DNA of 64,000 nt from Isochrysis galbana (GCA_018136815.1 CM030941.1:991582-1055581); one strand, 5' to 3'. Counted from the stretch's first letter, positions 33,139 to 44,153 are shown. Numbers and translations are program-made. The notes: generated by a model not told the origin, from the letters alone.

Positions 33139-34891
33139 ATGCGCGCGCTGCTCGCGCTGCTGCTGGCATTCTCCGCCCTGGCCCGCGCGGCGATACCAGG
33201 GCGATACAAGGGTCCCTTGCTCGCCATCTACGCCCAACCCCCCCTCATGCGAATCGTCAGGTCACGCACGCGGAGGCAGGTGGCGGACAAGAGGGACGTC
33301 GAGTCGTTGTGGGTTAAGGCGTCCACCCGCAGCAGTGCCCACGCACAAGACGTCTGGCCCACGCAGCCTGAGGGCCTGACAGAGTGGGTAGACGACTATG
33401 CTGCCTGCATACATCTTGGCATTACCCAGCGATCGCATCGCCGCCGATCAGGCGGCAGGGCTGCTCAGCTTTGACCAGCCACCCTCCAGGCATCCTCTCC
33501 CGCGTCTTCGCATCGTGTGGATCGAAGACAGCACCTATCACTATTGCTTGCAGTGGAGCTACTATTGTGAGATTAAGCACGCCATGGGGAAACTTCATGA
33601 CTTGTGCACACTGACCGAAGATGGCCATCAGTGCATCGGGCTCAATAGCACGTTCAAGCCAAATCTTGCCGTCGTTGGCCCACACTACGCAAGTAACATC
33701 CACCGCCCGGATGCAACACTTGGGTTCGACCGAGCAGCTAACCCACATCTTCCAATAGTGATCATGCAGAACAAAATGTATTCTAATGCCGGAAGCTCAG
33801 AGATGGCAGGCCAGGTGAACGCAAAGCTCCAGTGGGCCCGAACAATTGGCGCAGTCGCTGCCTTTACTTTCTTGACCCGCTACCACGAATTCACGGCCAA
33901 GTCTGGTGTGCCGCACTACTGGATGCCCTTTGGAGTGAATACAGGGCTTTTTGGCAAGCATGCGGGCAACTTCGATGCACAGCGCTTTGACATTGGGTTC
34001 ACCGGAGCTAGCAATTCGAAATACCCAATGCGTGAGGGCATCCTTGGCGTTATCAAATCTCTCAACGTGACCTCCTACCTTGGGACATGGAGCCAAACTG
34101 TGCTCAATCGTGCAGACAAGCGCGCATGGAGGACGCTGAGCCATGCGAATTATGCCGCACAAATCGCCCAAACCAAGATGTGGGTGAGCACGACAGGCCC
34201 CGAGAACATCGTGGGGACACGCTTCTTCGAAGTTATGGCATCGGGGACGACTTTGTTGCTCTGCAATCGTCCAAGTCCGGCGACGCTGAAAGTGACACCG
34301 TGGGTTTACGACGGATTGTTTGAGGAGGGTGTTCATGCTGTGCTCTTCGATGGTTTAGATGACTTGCGTGCGAAGATATTCTATTACTTGCGCAACGAGC
34401 CTGCAAGGCGTCGTATCGTCACTGCAGCAGCGTCGCTAACGCGTGCTCGCCACTCTTGGGATGCACGCGCTCGCTTTGTGACTGAGGCCACTATGAGTGC
34501 CATTGGCAAACATCCCCAAGGCAAGCCCTACTACGTCCCATTAGCACAGCCCCAATCGCAGCATTCAAATGCAATCTTCATTGGGTGTTGGAGCAACAGC
34601 GATCTGCCTCCCGGCTATCAAGAACTCAAACCGCGCACACGGCTAGCCTGGTTTACGGTGTCTACTTGCGAATCTCAATGCTACAAGCGCAACTACTCAA
34701 CTTTTGCTCTCCACGGGGGTGGATTTTCCAATGGCATGGCTCACAGGCTTGCAAGGTGTTCATGTGGGCAGATACCACCTGATCAGAGGCGACGTCCTCA
34801 GCCACTCGCCTCATGCGACTATAGCTGCACTCTCTACGATCTACGGCCATGTGGCGGAAGAATGTATGCTCTATATCACATCCGCAACTAA
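33139..34891 (+). CDS. Secreted glycosyltransferase with C-terminal WSC domain
   Basis: Exons 33139-33260 and 33430-34891 (527 aa). The intron is inferred because the signal-peptide frame and the main frame differ; the GT donor after 33260 and the AG before 33430 restore frame in phase 2. MRALLALLLAFSALARA is a signal peptide. The middle has a GT-B-like glycosyl transferase C-half: GFTGASNSKYPMREGIL, then ENIVGTRFFEVMASGTTLLL with the Glu-rich nucleotide-sugar motif, then a helical tail, as in CgeB/Glyco_trans_1_2 proteins. From about 423 to 527, FIGCWSNS, STCESQC, CSCGQ and paired Cys residues match a WSC carbohydrate-binding domain. It probably acts in the secretory pathway on glycans. Donor and acceptor substrates cannot be told. 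An alternative start at 33398 would lose the signal peptide. Confidence 0.78.
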
Positions 34892-35041
34892 TAACTAGCC
34901 CTCAACCTCTCTTTCTATGCATGTCCTATTTAGTCCTGCTGCACCATTTTATTGGTCAAGTCTCCGCCTCTCCACAATAATGAACGGAGGGACTATCGCC
35001 GCACCGGTGGCCGGTGGTAGTCATCCTTTTTTGTTAATTAA

Positions 35042-35270
35042 GCACAAACAGAAGACAATCCGTCGGAATCGCTTAAGTATGTCGCAACGTTGGATGGCGT
35101 GAACACTATCAACATCCTCAGCAACTTCAAGCACGAAGGCGACTTGCTCAATGACGGCGATTGGATCCTTACCAACTGCGGTGGCCCTTCGCGAAGGATT
35201 CTCCTGATTGAGGGGATGGTAGAAGTCGTTGACAGTAACATGCATGCTGACATTGTCGTGATGGGAAAGG
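35042..35270 (+). pseudogene. Coding-like fragment of unknown origin
   Basis: The frame is open from 35042 and protein-like (KYVATLDGVNTINILSNFKH, GDWILTNCGGPSRRILLIEG), then runs into a dispersed repeat (35262-35302, shared with 44185-44215). There is no ATG. It may be a displaced exon. I recognise no family. Confidence 0.3.
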
Positions 35271-35509
35271 GGGGCACGAGCCCCCCTCTCTCTCCACTCC
35301 TCGAACTATCAGTAAACTGATAGGGTCATGGAGCGCGCGCCGCCTCCTTGCATGGCGCACCCAGAAGCAGCGACCTTCGCTATTGCCCCCCCTAGACGGG
35401 CGACGGAGATAGAAGCCAAGATACCGCTGGAGGTATTGGACGACCCGGAGGCGGGAGAGATGATTAGCCTCCTCTGGAGGAGACTATATCCAGCCCTATG
35501 TGCGCAGGG

Positions 35510-35677
35510 ATTGCTCTCAGCTTGACTCCCAATTCTGCTTCTTGTGAACGTGTGTTCTCTTTGCCTTTGCTTGCGTGCATGTTTCCTTCCGTTCGTGCTT
35601 CGTCTTTGTCTGACCAGGTTGAAGCATCCGTGATGTTGCGCTACAATCGCAACAAGCGTACGCGTGAGTGTGAGTGA
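35510..35677 (+). pseudogene. hAT transposase C-terminal fragment
   Basis: The frame reads LSLTPNSASCERVFS, the hAT dimerisation-domain signature, then a short region and VEASVMLRYNRNKRTRE to a TGA at 35675-35677. It parallels the end of the relic at 8580-9736 (TPNSASCER; ALMLRYNNNN). No other transposase part is found nearby, so it is a fragment. Confidence 0.72.
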
Positions 35678-36381
35678 GTGTGAAAAACACATTGATGCAT
35701 GATGCACAAGGAGTGTATGGCGTGGAGCCAAGAATACATGCACGTGATCGTGTGATTGTGCAATGACTACGCGCCATTCCGCAGCTCACGCAACACGAAA
35801 TATATATTTGATATTTGACAACGGGATATTCCACGTGATATTTGGGCAGCCGCCGGCATATTTTCCGCATATTTTTGCGAGACATTTGGGCGGCCCAAAC
35901 GAGACATTTCCGCCAAGCCCTAGACATAAAACATTGTAATTATTTTATCTCTCGCTCTCTCTCTCCGTCTCTCGCGACGTGTTTAAAACGGAAGACTGGA
36001 GATCATCGCATCGCGGTGACGATCCTCAACACCGGAGGTCGATGCGCTGACCCTGTCGTCTTTCTGGCAGAATGCACACGCAAGCAGCAAGCACAAGTGA
36101 CACTCGCGTAGAACGGTGCACATAGTCTTCAACTTCAATTATTCTGAGAATATTCTGGCTTCAGGGCCGCGCGCGTAGTGAGACCATTAAGTAGTTTTTG
36201 TTTGAGAATATTCTGGGGCAGGATCATATATCATATATAAAAAAAGTAATTCAGCATAGCACACACAAGCACAAAAATATGAGTAAGCCACATATGACAT
36301 ATCCTATAGTAACGTTTTCCTCTAGTTTTGTTGTACTCACACCTGCATAGACCACTCACTGGAAGCCAAATGGCTGTTAGA
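35678..36381. other. Gene-free stretch with an LTR-like block
   Basis: A CT-rich block (about 35945-35985) matches 10735-10775. The rest, including an AT-rich part at 36225-36310, shows nothing I can support. Confidence 0.5.
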
Positions 36382-36960
36382 TTAAGACATTGCTTCCCTT
36401 GACCTGAGGCCCTCCTCGACGATATCCTCTTCACTATCATCCTCAAGCTCCACCTTTGATTCGTCCTCGTTCACAGTGCCCAGTGAGGAGACAATCTTCA
36501 GAGACCTCATCATACGGATTTTGAGGATGGCGATGTGCGCTCCAGCATCAGCTTCGCCTCCGTCATGGGAGTTGGCTTGCTGAGTTTTCAACTCGGCTTC
36601 AGCGGCCGAGGCGATGTCTCGTGCCTGCTCTAAAGTTTTTTGCCGAGCGTTTGGATGCATGGTTGCCACGTAGGAAACAAACAGCTCAAACGCCTCTTTC
36701 GGAAGCCTTGTAGGATCGGGCCAGGTGCGCAGCAAGTGCGTCTGACGGCTCTTGCTGAATTTCCATTCTCCCTCTTCACCCTCTCGCCACCTTTGCAGAT
36801 ATTCTAATGCAGCTTGACCAGTGCCTGCGTGATCGTGAACTTGCTCTGTGGACGTGCTGGCTTTCTCCGGTGCATGGCGCGAGGGCTGTCTCGCTCTCGC
36901 TCGAGCGCGCTTACGCTTCTGGATTTTGCTCTTCCGCTTGGAGCTCGTTTTGGCGGGCAT
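36382..36960 (-). CDS. WKF-domain protein, C7orf50 homologue
   Basis: A single exon of 192 aa from an ATG at 36958-36960. Residues 1-35 are strongly basic (KRKSKIQKRKRARARARQ), a likely nuclear/nucleolar localisation signal. Residues of about 50-115 match the WKF domain: ALEYLQRWREGEEGEWKFSK, RQTHLLRTWPDPTRLPKEAF and a helix ending MHPNARQ. That is the order seen in human C7orf50 (a nucleolar, ribosome-biogenesis-associated protein of unclear activity). A helical segment and an acidic tail (DESKVELEDDSEEDIVEEG) follow. Its length fits the family (about 190 aa). Confidence 0.85.
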   Translation of the reverse strand: MPAKTSSKRKSKIQKRKRARARARQPSRHAPEKASTSTEQVHDHAGTGQAALEYLQRWREGEEGEWKFSKSRQTHLLRTWPDPTRLPKEAFELFVSYVATMHPNARQKTLEQARDIASAAEAELKTQQANSHDGGEADAGAHIAILKIRMMRSLKIVSSLGTVNEDESKVELEDDSEEDIVEEGLRSREAMS

Positions 36961-38699
36961 TTGGGCGTCCCAGGCGGAGATCGATCGACCCTCTCAGATG
37001 CTCCGACGACGGGGACGGGACGAAAGCCGCTTGCGGGTAGAGGCTATCTTTCATTTTCAGCCGACTTTCTACTATAATAGAGCTATAATTGAAACGTTGT
37101 GTAGGTTTGAACACAATCTTTTCCGAGAGCACGAGAGCACACCAAGGCACAAGGCACAAGGCACATACAATGGACGAGCCATTCGCCAACCACGCACACC
37201 GCACACCCCATTGCGGGGTAGAGGCTCCGTTGCCGACGAGTGCCACGGTCTACGAACGGTCCCACAAACGGCAAACGGCACTAGCACTCGGGTTAATGTT
37301 AGTTAAACCTTGAGCCTTGAACCATAATTTATTAACCCTCGTGTATGCCTAGTCCTCCTGGAGGACGAGAGGACGATGATCGCGTCTAGAGTACATATGG
37401 CTATAGTTAGAGCCCACAGGGGCCTTGGGAGGGCCATAGGGGTCCTCTCCAGGTTGTGCGTGATGAGGGCCGGGGGGGACCCGATGCACATCGCGTCATA
37501 CGCACGCACGGCGCGCACCGGTGATTGCAACTCATCACACATGTCCCGTGATAGACTTATGTCATATTGCCTCTTTACGTTATTATGTGCCTCGGGGACC
37601 CTAGATGTGAAACACGGCAGGGGGGGCATCCAAACACAGCAAATACAGCCTGTTTTTGGCTTTTCTAGAAACACGGGAACCTCGCAAACACGGCGTGCTG
37701 CTAGGGAGGGCGTTTGAAACACGGTGAAAACGGGCTGTTTTTGGCCTGTGTACAAACACGGTGAACCCGTGTTTACCATGTAGGTCGGGGACACCGTAGA
37801 GAAAAAAGTTATGCGCACGCACGCACGCACGGCGTCCCCGCAGGGGCCCGATGCACATCGCGCCGTACCACAAGGGCACCGTGGAGAAAAAGTTGCTATG
37901 CGCACGCACGGCGTCCCGCGCCGTCTCCAATTCCATATTAACGATAACATAACATTCTAAGCAAAAACAAAACTACCACCTGGTCCTCTTTCGACGGAAC
38001 GCGACTTCTCAGGCTGCTCGCCGCTCGATCTTCTTGTGCCGGCTTGGTGCGTGACACCGCGACTGGTGGAGCGAGTAGTGCGTCTGGCAGCAAAAAAAAG
38101 GTGGGGGGGGGGGGGGGGGTGTGCGCGCGTTCAGCCCTTCCGGACGAAAAGCACACCCGTGGAGCACTCGCGCATATACATACAACATACAATGGAGCAT
38201 GTGCGTGAGCGCGCGCGCGCGTGCAATGCTTCGCTCAGACTATAAAAATTCAGGCCGGCTGTAAAACTTGTATCTTGTATTTTTGTCTTAAATTGAATGA
38301 AGAAACCCATACTTTACGTTAAAAAGATCGCATGGTCCTATTTCGACGGAACGCGACCTCAGGGGGGGGGGGGGGATGGTACGCCGCGTACAGCAGCGAA
38401 GTGGGGGTGGGGGTGGCGGGCGGGCGGAAGCGGTCCGGCTCCGCTCGGCGCCATCGGTCCGACGTCCGATTTTTTAGCCAGATCATAGTACTCTTTGCTC
38501 TTTGGTTTTTATTTCAGTTGTCTACGTGTCTCATCATGTGCGATGACGAGACGCCAAGTGCACGATTTCAGTTCCTCGCTCCCGACGACATACAGATACA
38601 GGCACGCCTACCGAAAAAAAAGGACGAGAATATGTACATGCGCGCTCACCACGGAATTCTGCCAAGCTCAGCGGTACAGTCGCACAGCGAATCGACCCT
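36961..38699. other. Gene-free stretch with GCACGGCG and word repeats
   Basis: It contains repeat family members near 37490-37580 and 37800-37920, the CCGTGTTT word-repeat element (37600-37790), two direct copies of GACGGAACGCGAC (37993-38005, 38345-38357), and G homopolymers (38103-38120, 38359-38370). No gene is supported. Confidence 0.6.
37600..37790 (-). repeat. Word-repeat element, word CCGTGTTT
   Basis: On the minus strand the octamer CCGTGTTT occurs at least five times between spacers that include GTACACAGGCCAAAAACAG. The element ends WORD-CACATCTAGGG. The same skeleton with other words is seen at 51788-52006 and 52255-52380. Confidence 0.6.
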
Positions 38700-39743
38700 T
38701 CAATGAGTTCCGCCCTTTTGCAAGCTCTCGAGGATGGCTGTCTGAGGTGTATCTCCACACGCTACCTTCTCTTTGAACATGGCCTGTGCCTGTTGCCAAA
38801 CAGACTGCATTGCATGGGCCGCACGAGCTTCCTTGCGGTCTGGGAGGGAGAGAGTATCGATTTCAGGTTCTCCTTGAAAGGCCCGTGTCCACCAGACGAT
38901 CACACCGTGAGGTACTTGCTTCCGAAGGCTCACTCGCAGCACGCGACGACCACCTTCGGACGCTGGCTCGTAATCGGTGAGTTCCCAAGCTAGTCCAGTG
39001 TCCTCGTCAGGCTGCTCCACAGGGTATGCCAATGTTTTGCAAAAGTACGGGGATTCCTTGGGCGCGCCGCCGTATTCTACTAATAGCTTCAAAGCCGCGG
39101 TGGGATCGGACGCTTGGATGAGCTGAGGCCGGACTTGTTTGGCGCGAGTCGTTGGGGGCATGAGAATGGAAATTTCTACTTCATCCCGTGTTTGCCGCCA
39201 TAAGTGCGACTCCTGAATCGCTCCATTTCGACTGAGTCTAGCTGCCAGAGCCGAGAAGGAATCTCTCTGTGCATTCGCAGCTTGTGGTAAGGATGAACCA
39301 GAGGTGCAAATGATCTCTCGAAGTCTACGCTCCTCGTCGGCATCCAGTGCATCCTCTTCGCGTTCATCTGGATGGCTGTCAGACGTCTTCATGGTGGAGG
39401 GTGAGTTGCTCATGTTGGAAGGATCAGCAGTAGAGCTAGTGGGGGGGAAGCCTTGGCCAGCAGCAGCAACAGCATCGTCTCCGCTCTCTCCGTCCTCACT
39501 CTCCTCCTCCTCGTCGATCACCATCTTGTCCCACCTGGAGTAATCGAGGGAGTGCTTGGCCAACCGCATGCTAGAGCTATGCGGAGGCGGGGCAGTGGTG
39601 GGCGGTGCCTGCTGCAGAGCGCCGAGGGTGATGCGAGAAGGACCTTCGAGACGCGTCACGCGTGGCCTGCCTGGCCTCTGTTCCTCCTCCTCCTCCTCCT
39701 CGAGCTGCATCCGCTCCCACTTGGAGTAATCGGTCACGGGCAT
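38700..39743 (-). CDS. CS-domain (NudC/p23-like) protein with duplicated acidic N-terminal motif
   Basis: A single exon of 347 aa. The N-terminus has two copies of one motif: DYSKWERM followed by a Glu run (residues 4-22) and DYSRWDKM followed by an acidic run (about 66-88), each followed by a variable linker. Such YSKWD-acidic starts are common in CS-domain cochaperones. The region of about 180-305 looks like a CS domain: HLWRQTRDEVEISILMPP, VLRVSLRKQVPHGVIVWWTR and the WW strand, ending EPEIDTLSLPDR. A helical tail follows (MQSVWQQAQAMFKEKV). It probably works with HSP90 or dynein-type clients, as family members do. It is transcribed divergently from the PH-like gene, 369 bp apart. Confidence 0.75.
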   Translation of the reverse strand: MPVTDYSKWERMQLEEEEEEEQRPGRPRVTRLEGPSRITLGALQQAPPTTAPPPHSSSMRLAKHSLDYSRWDKMVIDEEEESEDGESGDDAVAAAGQGFPPTSSTADPSNMSNSPSTMKTSDSHPDEREEDALDADEERRLREIICTSGSSLPQAANAQRDSFSALAARLSRNGAIQESHLWRQTRDEVEISILMPPTTRAKQVRPQLIQASDPTAALKLLVEYGGAPKESPYFCKTLAYPVEQPDEDTGLAWELTDYEPASEGGRRVLRVSLRKQVPHGVIVWWTRAFQGEPEIDTLSLPDRKEARAAHAMQSVWQQAQAMFKEKVACGDTPQTAILESLQKGGTH

Positions 39744-40112
39744 CGCCGAGGCGTCTCCCTTTGTCGTCTATCCGTGGATTCGACTACTTGTAGAGTACTC
39801 CTAGGGGTACATATGAGTATAGAGCTCTAAAGTAGGTGGAGTATAGAGAGCCCTACTCTAGAGCTATGCTTTATGCTTTAGGTGGAGTACACTACTCTAG
39901 AGCTCTACTCTACTCTAGAGTACTCTAGGAGTAACTAAGAATGGGTAGCAAGCAGGATGGGACTCCGTTGCCGAGGATGGCTAGAGTACGATGCTAGAGG
40001 ATCCCATCTAGCATCTAAGGATTAAACTAGCAGAAGAAGAAAACTTTGACAGGAGAGCGAGGAGCGGAGAGAAGCGGCGCCCAGGGGAGCGAGAGCGCCC
40101 GCCGATCGCTCG
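39744..40112. promoter_or_regulatory. Bidirectional promoter region rich in TCTAGA-type palindromes
   Basis: It separates the divergent starts at 39743 and 40113. Between about 39785 and 39930 the words CTCTAGAG, GAGCTC, GAGTA and CTAGGAGTA recur many times in both orientations. No TATA box is evident next to either start. Confidence 0.5.
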
Positions 40113-41026
40113 ATGGCGGATCGGATCCTCCCTCTCGTCTGCCCATGCCTATTTGGGGAGGACATTCGAAACGAGCCAAAGAAGCTGATGGAGCTGACGC
40201 CCTGTAAGTCATCGACGTCCGACGACGAGGCCTCGAGCAGTTCCCTCGGCGGGCGGGCCCAGGGGCTCCTCGGCATGGCGATGGCACCTGTTGCAAGGTT
40301 CCAGCAGCAGCGGGCTGAGGAGGCGGCGCGGAGAGAGCGCGCCGCGGCGCTCATGGAAGGGATGAACATGAAGCTACTTCAGTCGCGTGGTTCGATCCCT
40401 GTGCGCATCGCCCTCTCTAGGGACTCGGCCATGGTGACTTACCAGTCTCTGAACGGCACCTCAGAGTCTGGAGTGATTTCGCTCGCCATCGTTCGAGAAG
40501 TCAAGCCCGTGGTATCAGGTGGCATTTTACGATCGCAAACTCCGGTGCCCATGCAATGGATGGTGAGATCATACGCGCACAGATGCCCTGGCAGCTGCTG
40601 GCATCAGTGTTAGTGAATACCCGTGACTCTCGCCCTCTCTACGGTGATAGATAGTTGCGGATGACGAGACGCTCAAACTGGAAGCCCCGACCGAATCTGT
40701 GAAGGAGCAGTGGATGACCACGATAGCCGATCTAGCAAAGCGACAGGTGAGAAAACAGTATATTGTGTACAGTGGTTGTCTTGCGAATCAATGCCCGGCC
40801 AGGGAATCACGCACAGGGCTGGCCGTAGCATTATGGCATGGCCATTGCTTAATTTCAACCTTAGGCGGAGGCCAAAGTTCAGCGCAAGATGGGGTACACA
40901 CGGAAAAAGCTGCACGAGTTGGACGAGCGTAAGAAGGAAGCAGAGCGGCGCAAGGCTGAAGTCTTGAAAACTTGTGGTTCTGGGGGCATGAAACACACGG
41001 CTGCTGCAATGATGAACCGGCGATGA
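40113..41026 (+). CDS. Pleckstrin-homology-like protein with basic coiled-coil tail
   Basis: Exons 40113-40562, 40651-40746 and 40865-41026 (235 aa). Both introns are GT-AG and phase 0, which also removes the apparent stop at 40613. Residues of about 60-80 form a charged helix (RFQQQRAEEAARRERAAAL). At about 95-182, strands VRIALSRDSAMVTYQSL and SGVISLAIVREVKPVVSGG lead into DETLKLEAPTESVKEQWM, whose Trp-containing C-terminal helix is typical of PH-like domains. The tail is a Lys/Arg-rich coiled coil (KKLHELDERKKEAERRKAEV). It may bind phosphoinositides or membranes; no ligand motif is certain. A head-to-head neighbour is the CS-domain gene. Confidence 0.7.
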
Positions 41027-41499
41027 ATTGACAATCTTGCACGCAACCTAAATATCCTGAAATCTCTCGCGAAGGAACGCCCAAAACTGAGCCAAATTTT
41101 CTGGTTAGTCTGTCGATCTCTGGCCGTGTTTGTTGCGTACACCAACAAGAGAATCTGCTCGAGACTACTGATGCCCGAGTCTAGAAGTCAATTTGCCGCA
41201 TTTTCAAATGGAGCGCAATGAATGCAACAACAAGATGTAGCAGGGCGGCGCGCTTGTCGCGCATTGTAGTTCTGGGAGAGAGTCGCCTCTAGAGGATAGT
41301 GGTAGCCCTGTTTCCATCCAGCATATTTGGCCAGTGACACCGTGATACTTCGCAGGTATGCGGTAGGCATTGTGCAAGTGTAGGAGATGAGCTCTCCTAC
41401 TCTAAGCTCCTCTAGACTTCTCTCTTGCATGCTCTTCGTTGGCGGCACTAGGTCGCCAAGCGCAAGTCTTGTTCACATGCTACGAGGCAAGATTGCAAG

Positions 41500-41625
41500 G
41501 CTACAAAAAAACATCTGAAGATTCAGGGTTACACGCCTACTGCTAGACTGTGGTATCTACTACTTTCCAGCCGACACCGCCCTTACTTCTTACTTCCCTT
41601 CGCTCCAGCCCTCGTTCCCTTCCCC
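41500..41625 (-). repeat. Introner-like repeat copy (minus orientation)
   Basis: On the minus strand a GGGAAGTAAG...GGGCGGTGTCGGCTGG block is followed by CAGTCTAGCAGTAGG, CCCTGAATCTTCAGATG, a T-run and TAG. It matches the copies at 55077-55197, 60655-60815 and 61050-61180. Confidence 0.6.
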
Positions 41626-41786
41626 CCTCTCTCTTCCTTTGCCTATCCACTACGACAACGCCAAATTCAACAGTGACTACGTAGTAAGGAGAATGATCGA
41701 GAGATTCACCACGCTTTGCAAAGCGGCATTACGCATTACACGGCAACAGCAACAGCACGGACGCCTCCAGAAGCGCCAAAGCAGAC

Positions 41787-41966
41787 ATGGGACGCCAACC
41801 GAAGAAGCGTATCGACCTCAATGAATTCCGCCCGATCTTTGAGACTACCGACGACAACGAACTTGTACCAGGCCGTAAACTGACAGAACTAGCTAAACGA
41901 TTAAAAATAGAGCCTATATTCAAACAAGCAAATAGAGCCAAACAGGATGATCAAGATCAAGGATAA
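41787..41966 (+). CDS. Small ORF (59 aa), unrecognised
   Basis: ATG at 41787 to TAA at 41964-41966. It encodes a hydrophilic peptide starting MGRQPKKRIDLNEF, with a possible helix KLTELAKRLKIEPIFKQ and a polar tail. Its codons are more A/T-rich than neighbouring genes. It could be a gene, or a leftover of a mobile element such as the adjacent repeats; nothing decides. Confidence 0.3.
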   Translation: MGRQPKKRIDLNEFRPIFETTDDNELVPGRKLTELAKRLKIEPIFKQANRAKQDDQDQG

Positions 41967-42618
41967 AACAGGGCGCGGAAGGTATAGCACCCTCAACCAA
42001 GTAAACCGTAACCCGCTGGGGGAGGCCGGACGGCCGGGCCCCCACACGTAGGGAAACATAACCCTCGGACACCAATAACCAACGCAGAAGGCCTGTTTGC
42101 GCGTTTTTTCTTGTTACGCATCGCTGTGGGGGCTACCGTGGGGGGCCTGGGGTCCAAAGCGCGCCGGATATGTGCCAGTTACACCTATCCGGTCACCACA
42201 TCCAAAAATCTTGTAATGAATCCTCAATCTTGACTTGGTCAATTTTCACCCTTAGAAATAGAAATTAAAATAGCTGTTTGACCGCCCCCGCCATACCCAT
42301 TGACATTGACCCCTACTTATAAAAGTAGGCGAACCCGATGCTGCGCGATGTAAGGAATGCGCGGAGGATTTGCGCGATGCGCACGCTCCACCACGAAATA
42401 CGAGTTCTGCTATTGTACCCGAAATGCAGACGTGTGTGGCGGGTGGCGGGAGTGGTGACGTCCAAAGATAACATTAGAGTGTACTCCTAGTTTACAGGGT
42501 GGCATTCCCATTGATGAAGTAAGGTTTAAAGTCTCTCTCTCTCTAAGGATGATCTAAAAGCAAGTGCCCCGCTCCACCCCCCGGCTGCAGCAGTGACCGG
42601 CTCTCTGGGAGGCGGCGC
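41967..42618. other. Gene-free upstream region of the SAM-TM gene
   Basis: CTACTTATAAAAGTAGGC (about 42301-42319) is a small palindrome with a TATA-like core. A related CACTTATAAAAGTAGGC lies at 63164-63180, so it may be repeat-derived rather than a promoter. Confidence 0.4.
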
Positions 42619-43227
42619 ATGCCGGCCACCGATGACGACACCCCACCGCTGATGGGCGCTACGGTCGTATCGGCGGCTTCCGGTAACGAGTCGCTTTTCA
42701 TTCATGGCCGGAGAATGCCACCTGGGCACTTGCCTAGGTACTTTGAACACCTGGGACAGCGCACATACAACTCGAGCGATCCAGTACAGGTTGCACATGC
42801 AACCTCTCTCGTGCCGATGCTGTGGACCATGCTTGAGGTTTTCATCCTTCTGTTGGGGATGATCTTGTTCTGCCGCTGGATCGATCGGAGGCGGGCCCGT
42901 TTAGGTATGCAGGAATGGGGATCCATCGAGATTGGTGCCAAGACTCCCTTGCGTGAGAAGAAGGACCGGTCCTGTGGCCTTCTTGAGGGGGGCAGCTTTG
43001 CCGTTGCCGATCTGAATATGTCTGAAGTTCGCGATCATTTAGACGCGTGTAGGTTGACGAGATACGTTCGTGCATTCGAGGCCAACGGCTATGACGATTG
43101 GGGAGAAATCCTTGCAATGAGTGACAAGAAATTGCAACTTCTCGTTGAGCGCACCGCTATGTCGTCAAATCATGGCGACCGCTTCTTGGAATTCGTGGAA
43201 CGTATTAAACGTCCAGTGACTGAGTAA
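42619..43227 (+). CDS. Single-pass membrane protein with C-terminal SAM domain
   Basis: A single exon of 202 aa from an ATG at 42619. The N-terminal ~60 residues are polar, with potential N-glycosylation (NSSDP). Residues of about 66-88 form one TM helix (MLWTMLEVFILLLGMILFC) followed by RWIDRRRAR, so the C-terminal half is expected to be cytosolic (positive-inside). Residues of about 132-200 read as a sterile alpha motif domain: MSEVRDHLDACRLTRYVRAF, the conserved DDWGEILAMSDKKLQLL and a terminal helix FLEFVERI. SAM domains mediate protein-protein contacts, so this may be a membrane-anchored adaptor. A second SAM-domain gene lies at 47286-49911; a functional link is conceivable but not shown. 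Confidence 0.78.
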   Translation: MPATDDDTPPLMGATVVSAASGNESLFIHGRRMPPGHLPRYFEHLGQRTYNSSDPVQVAHATSLVPMLWTMLEVFILLLGMILFCRWIDRRRARLGMQEWGSIEIGAKTPLREKKDRSCGLLEGGSFAVADLNMSEVRDHLDACRLTRYVRAFEANGYDDWGEILAMSDKKLQLLVERTAMSSNHGDRFLEFVERIKRPVTE

Positions 43228-44153
43228 TGATCGGTTTTCGTGATACCCACCAATGCACTTCTTTGTGCGATGGTGTTGCGTTCATCAATCGCTCTCTGGC
43301 AAGGCGTCGTCACAACGGCATGATATGTTTGCTCGGGTTGGGAATGGGAGTGGAAGTAGGAGGCAGATGTAGGGCGTTCTTCCAGTTTTGCGGTCCTTAT
43401 TGTGCTATTAAGGCGTACCGTCGCGCACACTCTCATCTCTCGTTGCAAAGCTGGAATACAATCGCTGGTAGCTGTACGTGAAAGTGCGTGCCGTTCGCGC
43501 TTCCTAATGTGTCGTGGGTGTGGCTGGGCGAGGCTCGCAACTCACAACAATGCTCGCTGCCAGTGTGGCACCGGCAGTGTGTGTCCCCACTGTCGCGGTC
43601 GGAGAGTGTTCGGCTCCCCCCCCTTGGGGGTGGGGCCTGTGTGGGTTGGTGATGACGAATTGGGCAGACCCATTGGGTCTGAGGGCAATGAGGAGCCCAA
43701 TGGACCAATGAGCTTGTGGGGAGTTGCTTAACGGCGGCCAGGGGCCTGCGAGGGGGGAGGTATAAATATTCTTCAAGATGCCCGCTACGCTACTACTTGC
43801 TCACTCCTTAACCGGATCCCCGCTCGACAACGCCCTCGCCCCCACCTCTCTCCCCTTCCCGCTCCCTCCATCGTTCCTTCTTGTTTGGTTTCGGGGGGTT
43901 GGCCCGCCCATATACACCACACACTCGCACTACTTTGGGCCTAGCGTTGGGGGAGGGGGGAGGGGGGGGGCAAGCCTATTGGGTTGTGGTTGGATGGTTG
44001 CGTGCGCTGGTGCATCGCGGTGTGGGGGCCCAGCCTTGCGGCTTCCCCCAGGGGAGTCCTCGGTCGTAGGGCGCTTCAACTTCTCGCGCCCGGAGCCCGG
44101 GTTTTATCCTTGGTCGTCTGTGTGCCGTGTGCTCTATTTTCTCGTGTTTGATG
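43228..44153. other. Gene-free stretch downstream of the SAM-TM gene
   Basis: A short frame with several Cys residues (about 43508-43600) lacks a recognisable domain. G-rich tracts are at about 43945-43970. Nothing else is supported. Confidence 0.5.

Noticed and set aside
42301-42319. TATA-like CTTATAAAAG as promoter of the SAM-TM gene
   Set aside because: It is 300 bp from the start and a near copy lies at 63164 without a gene, so it is probably repeat-derived.
43402-43731. Cys-rich frame that could be a zinc-binding protein
   Set aside because: Cys spacing (CRGC, CQC, CPHC) does not fit a known finger, and the rest is Gly/Pro/Val-rich intergenic-type sequence.
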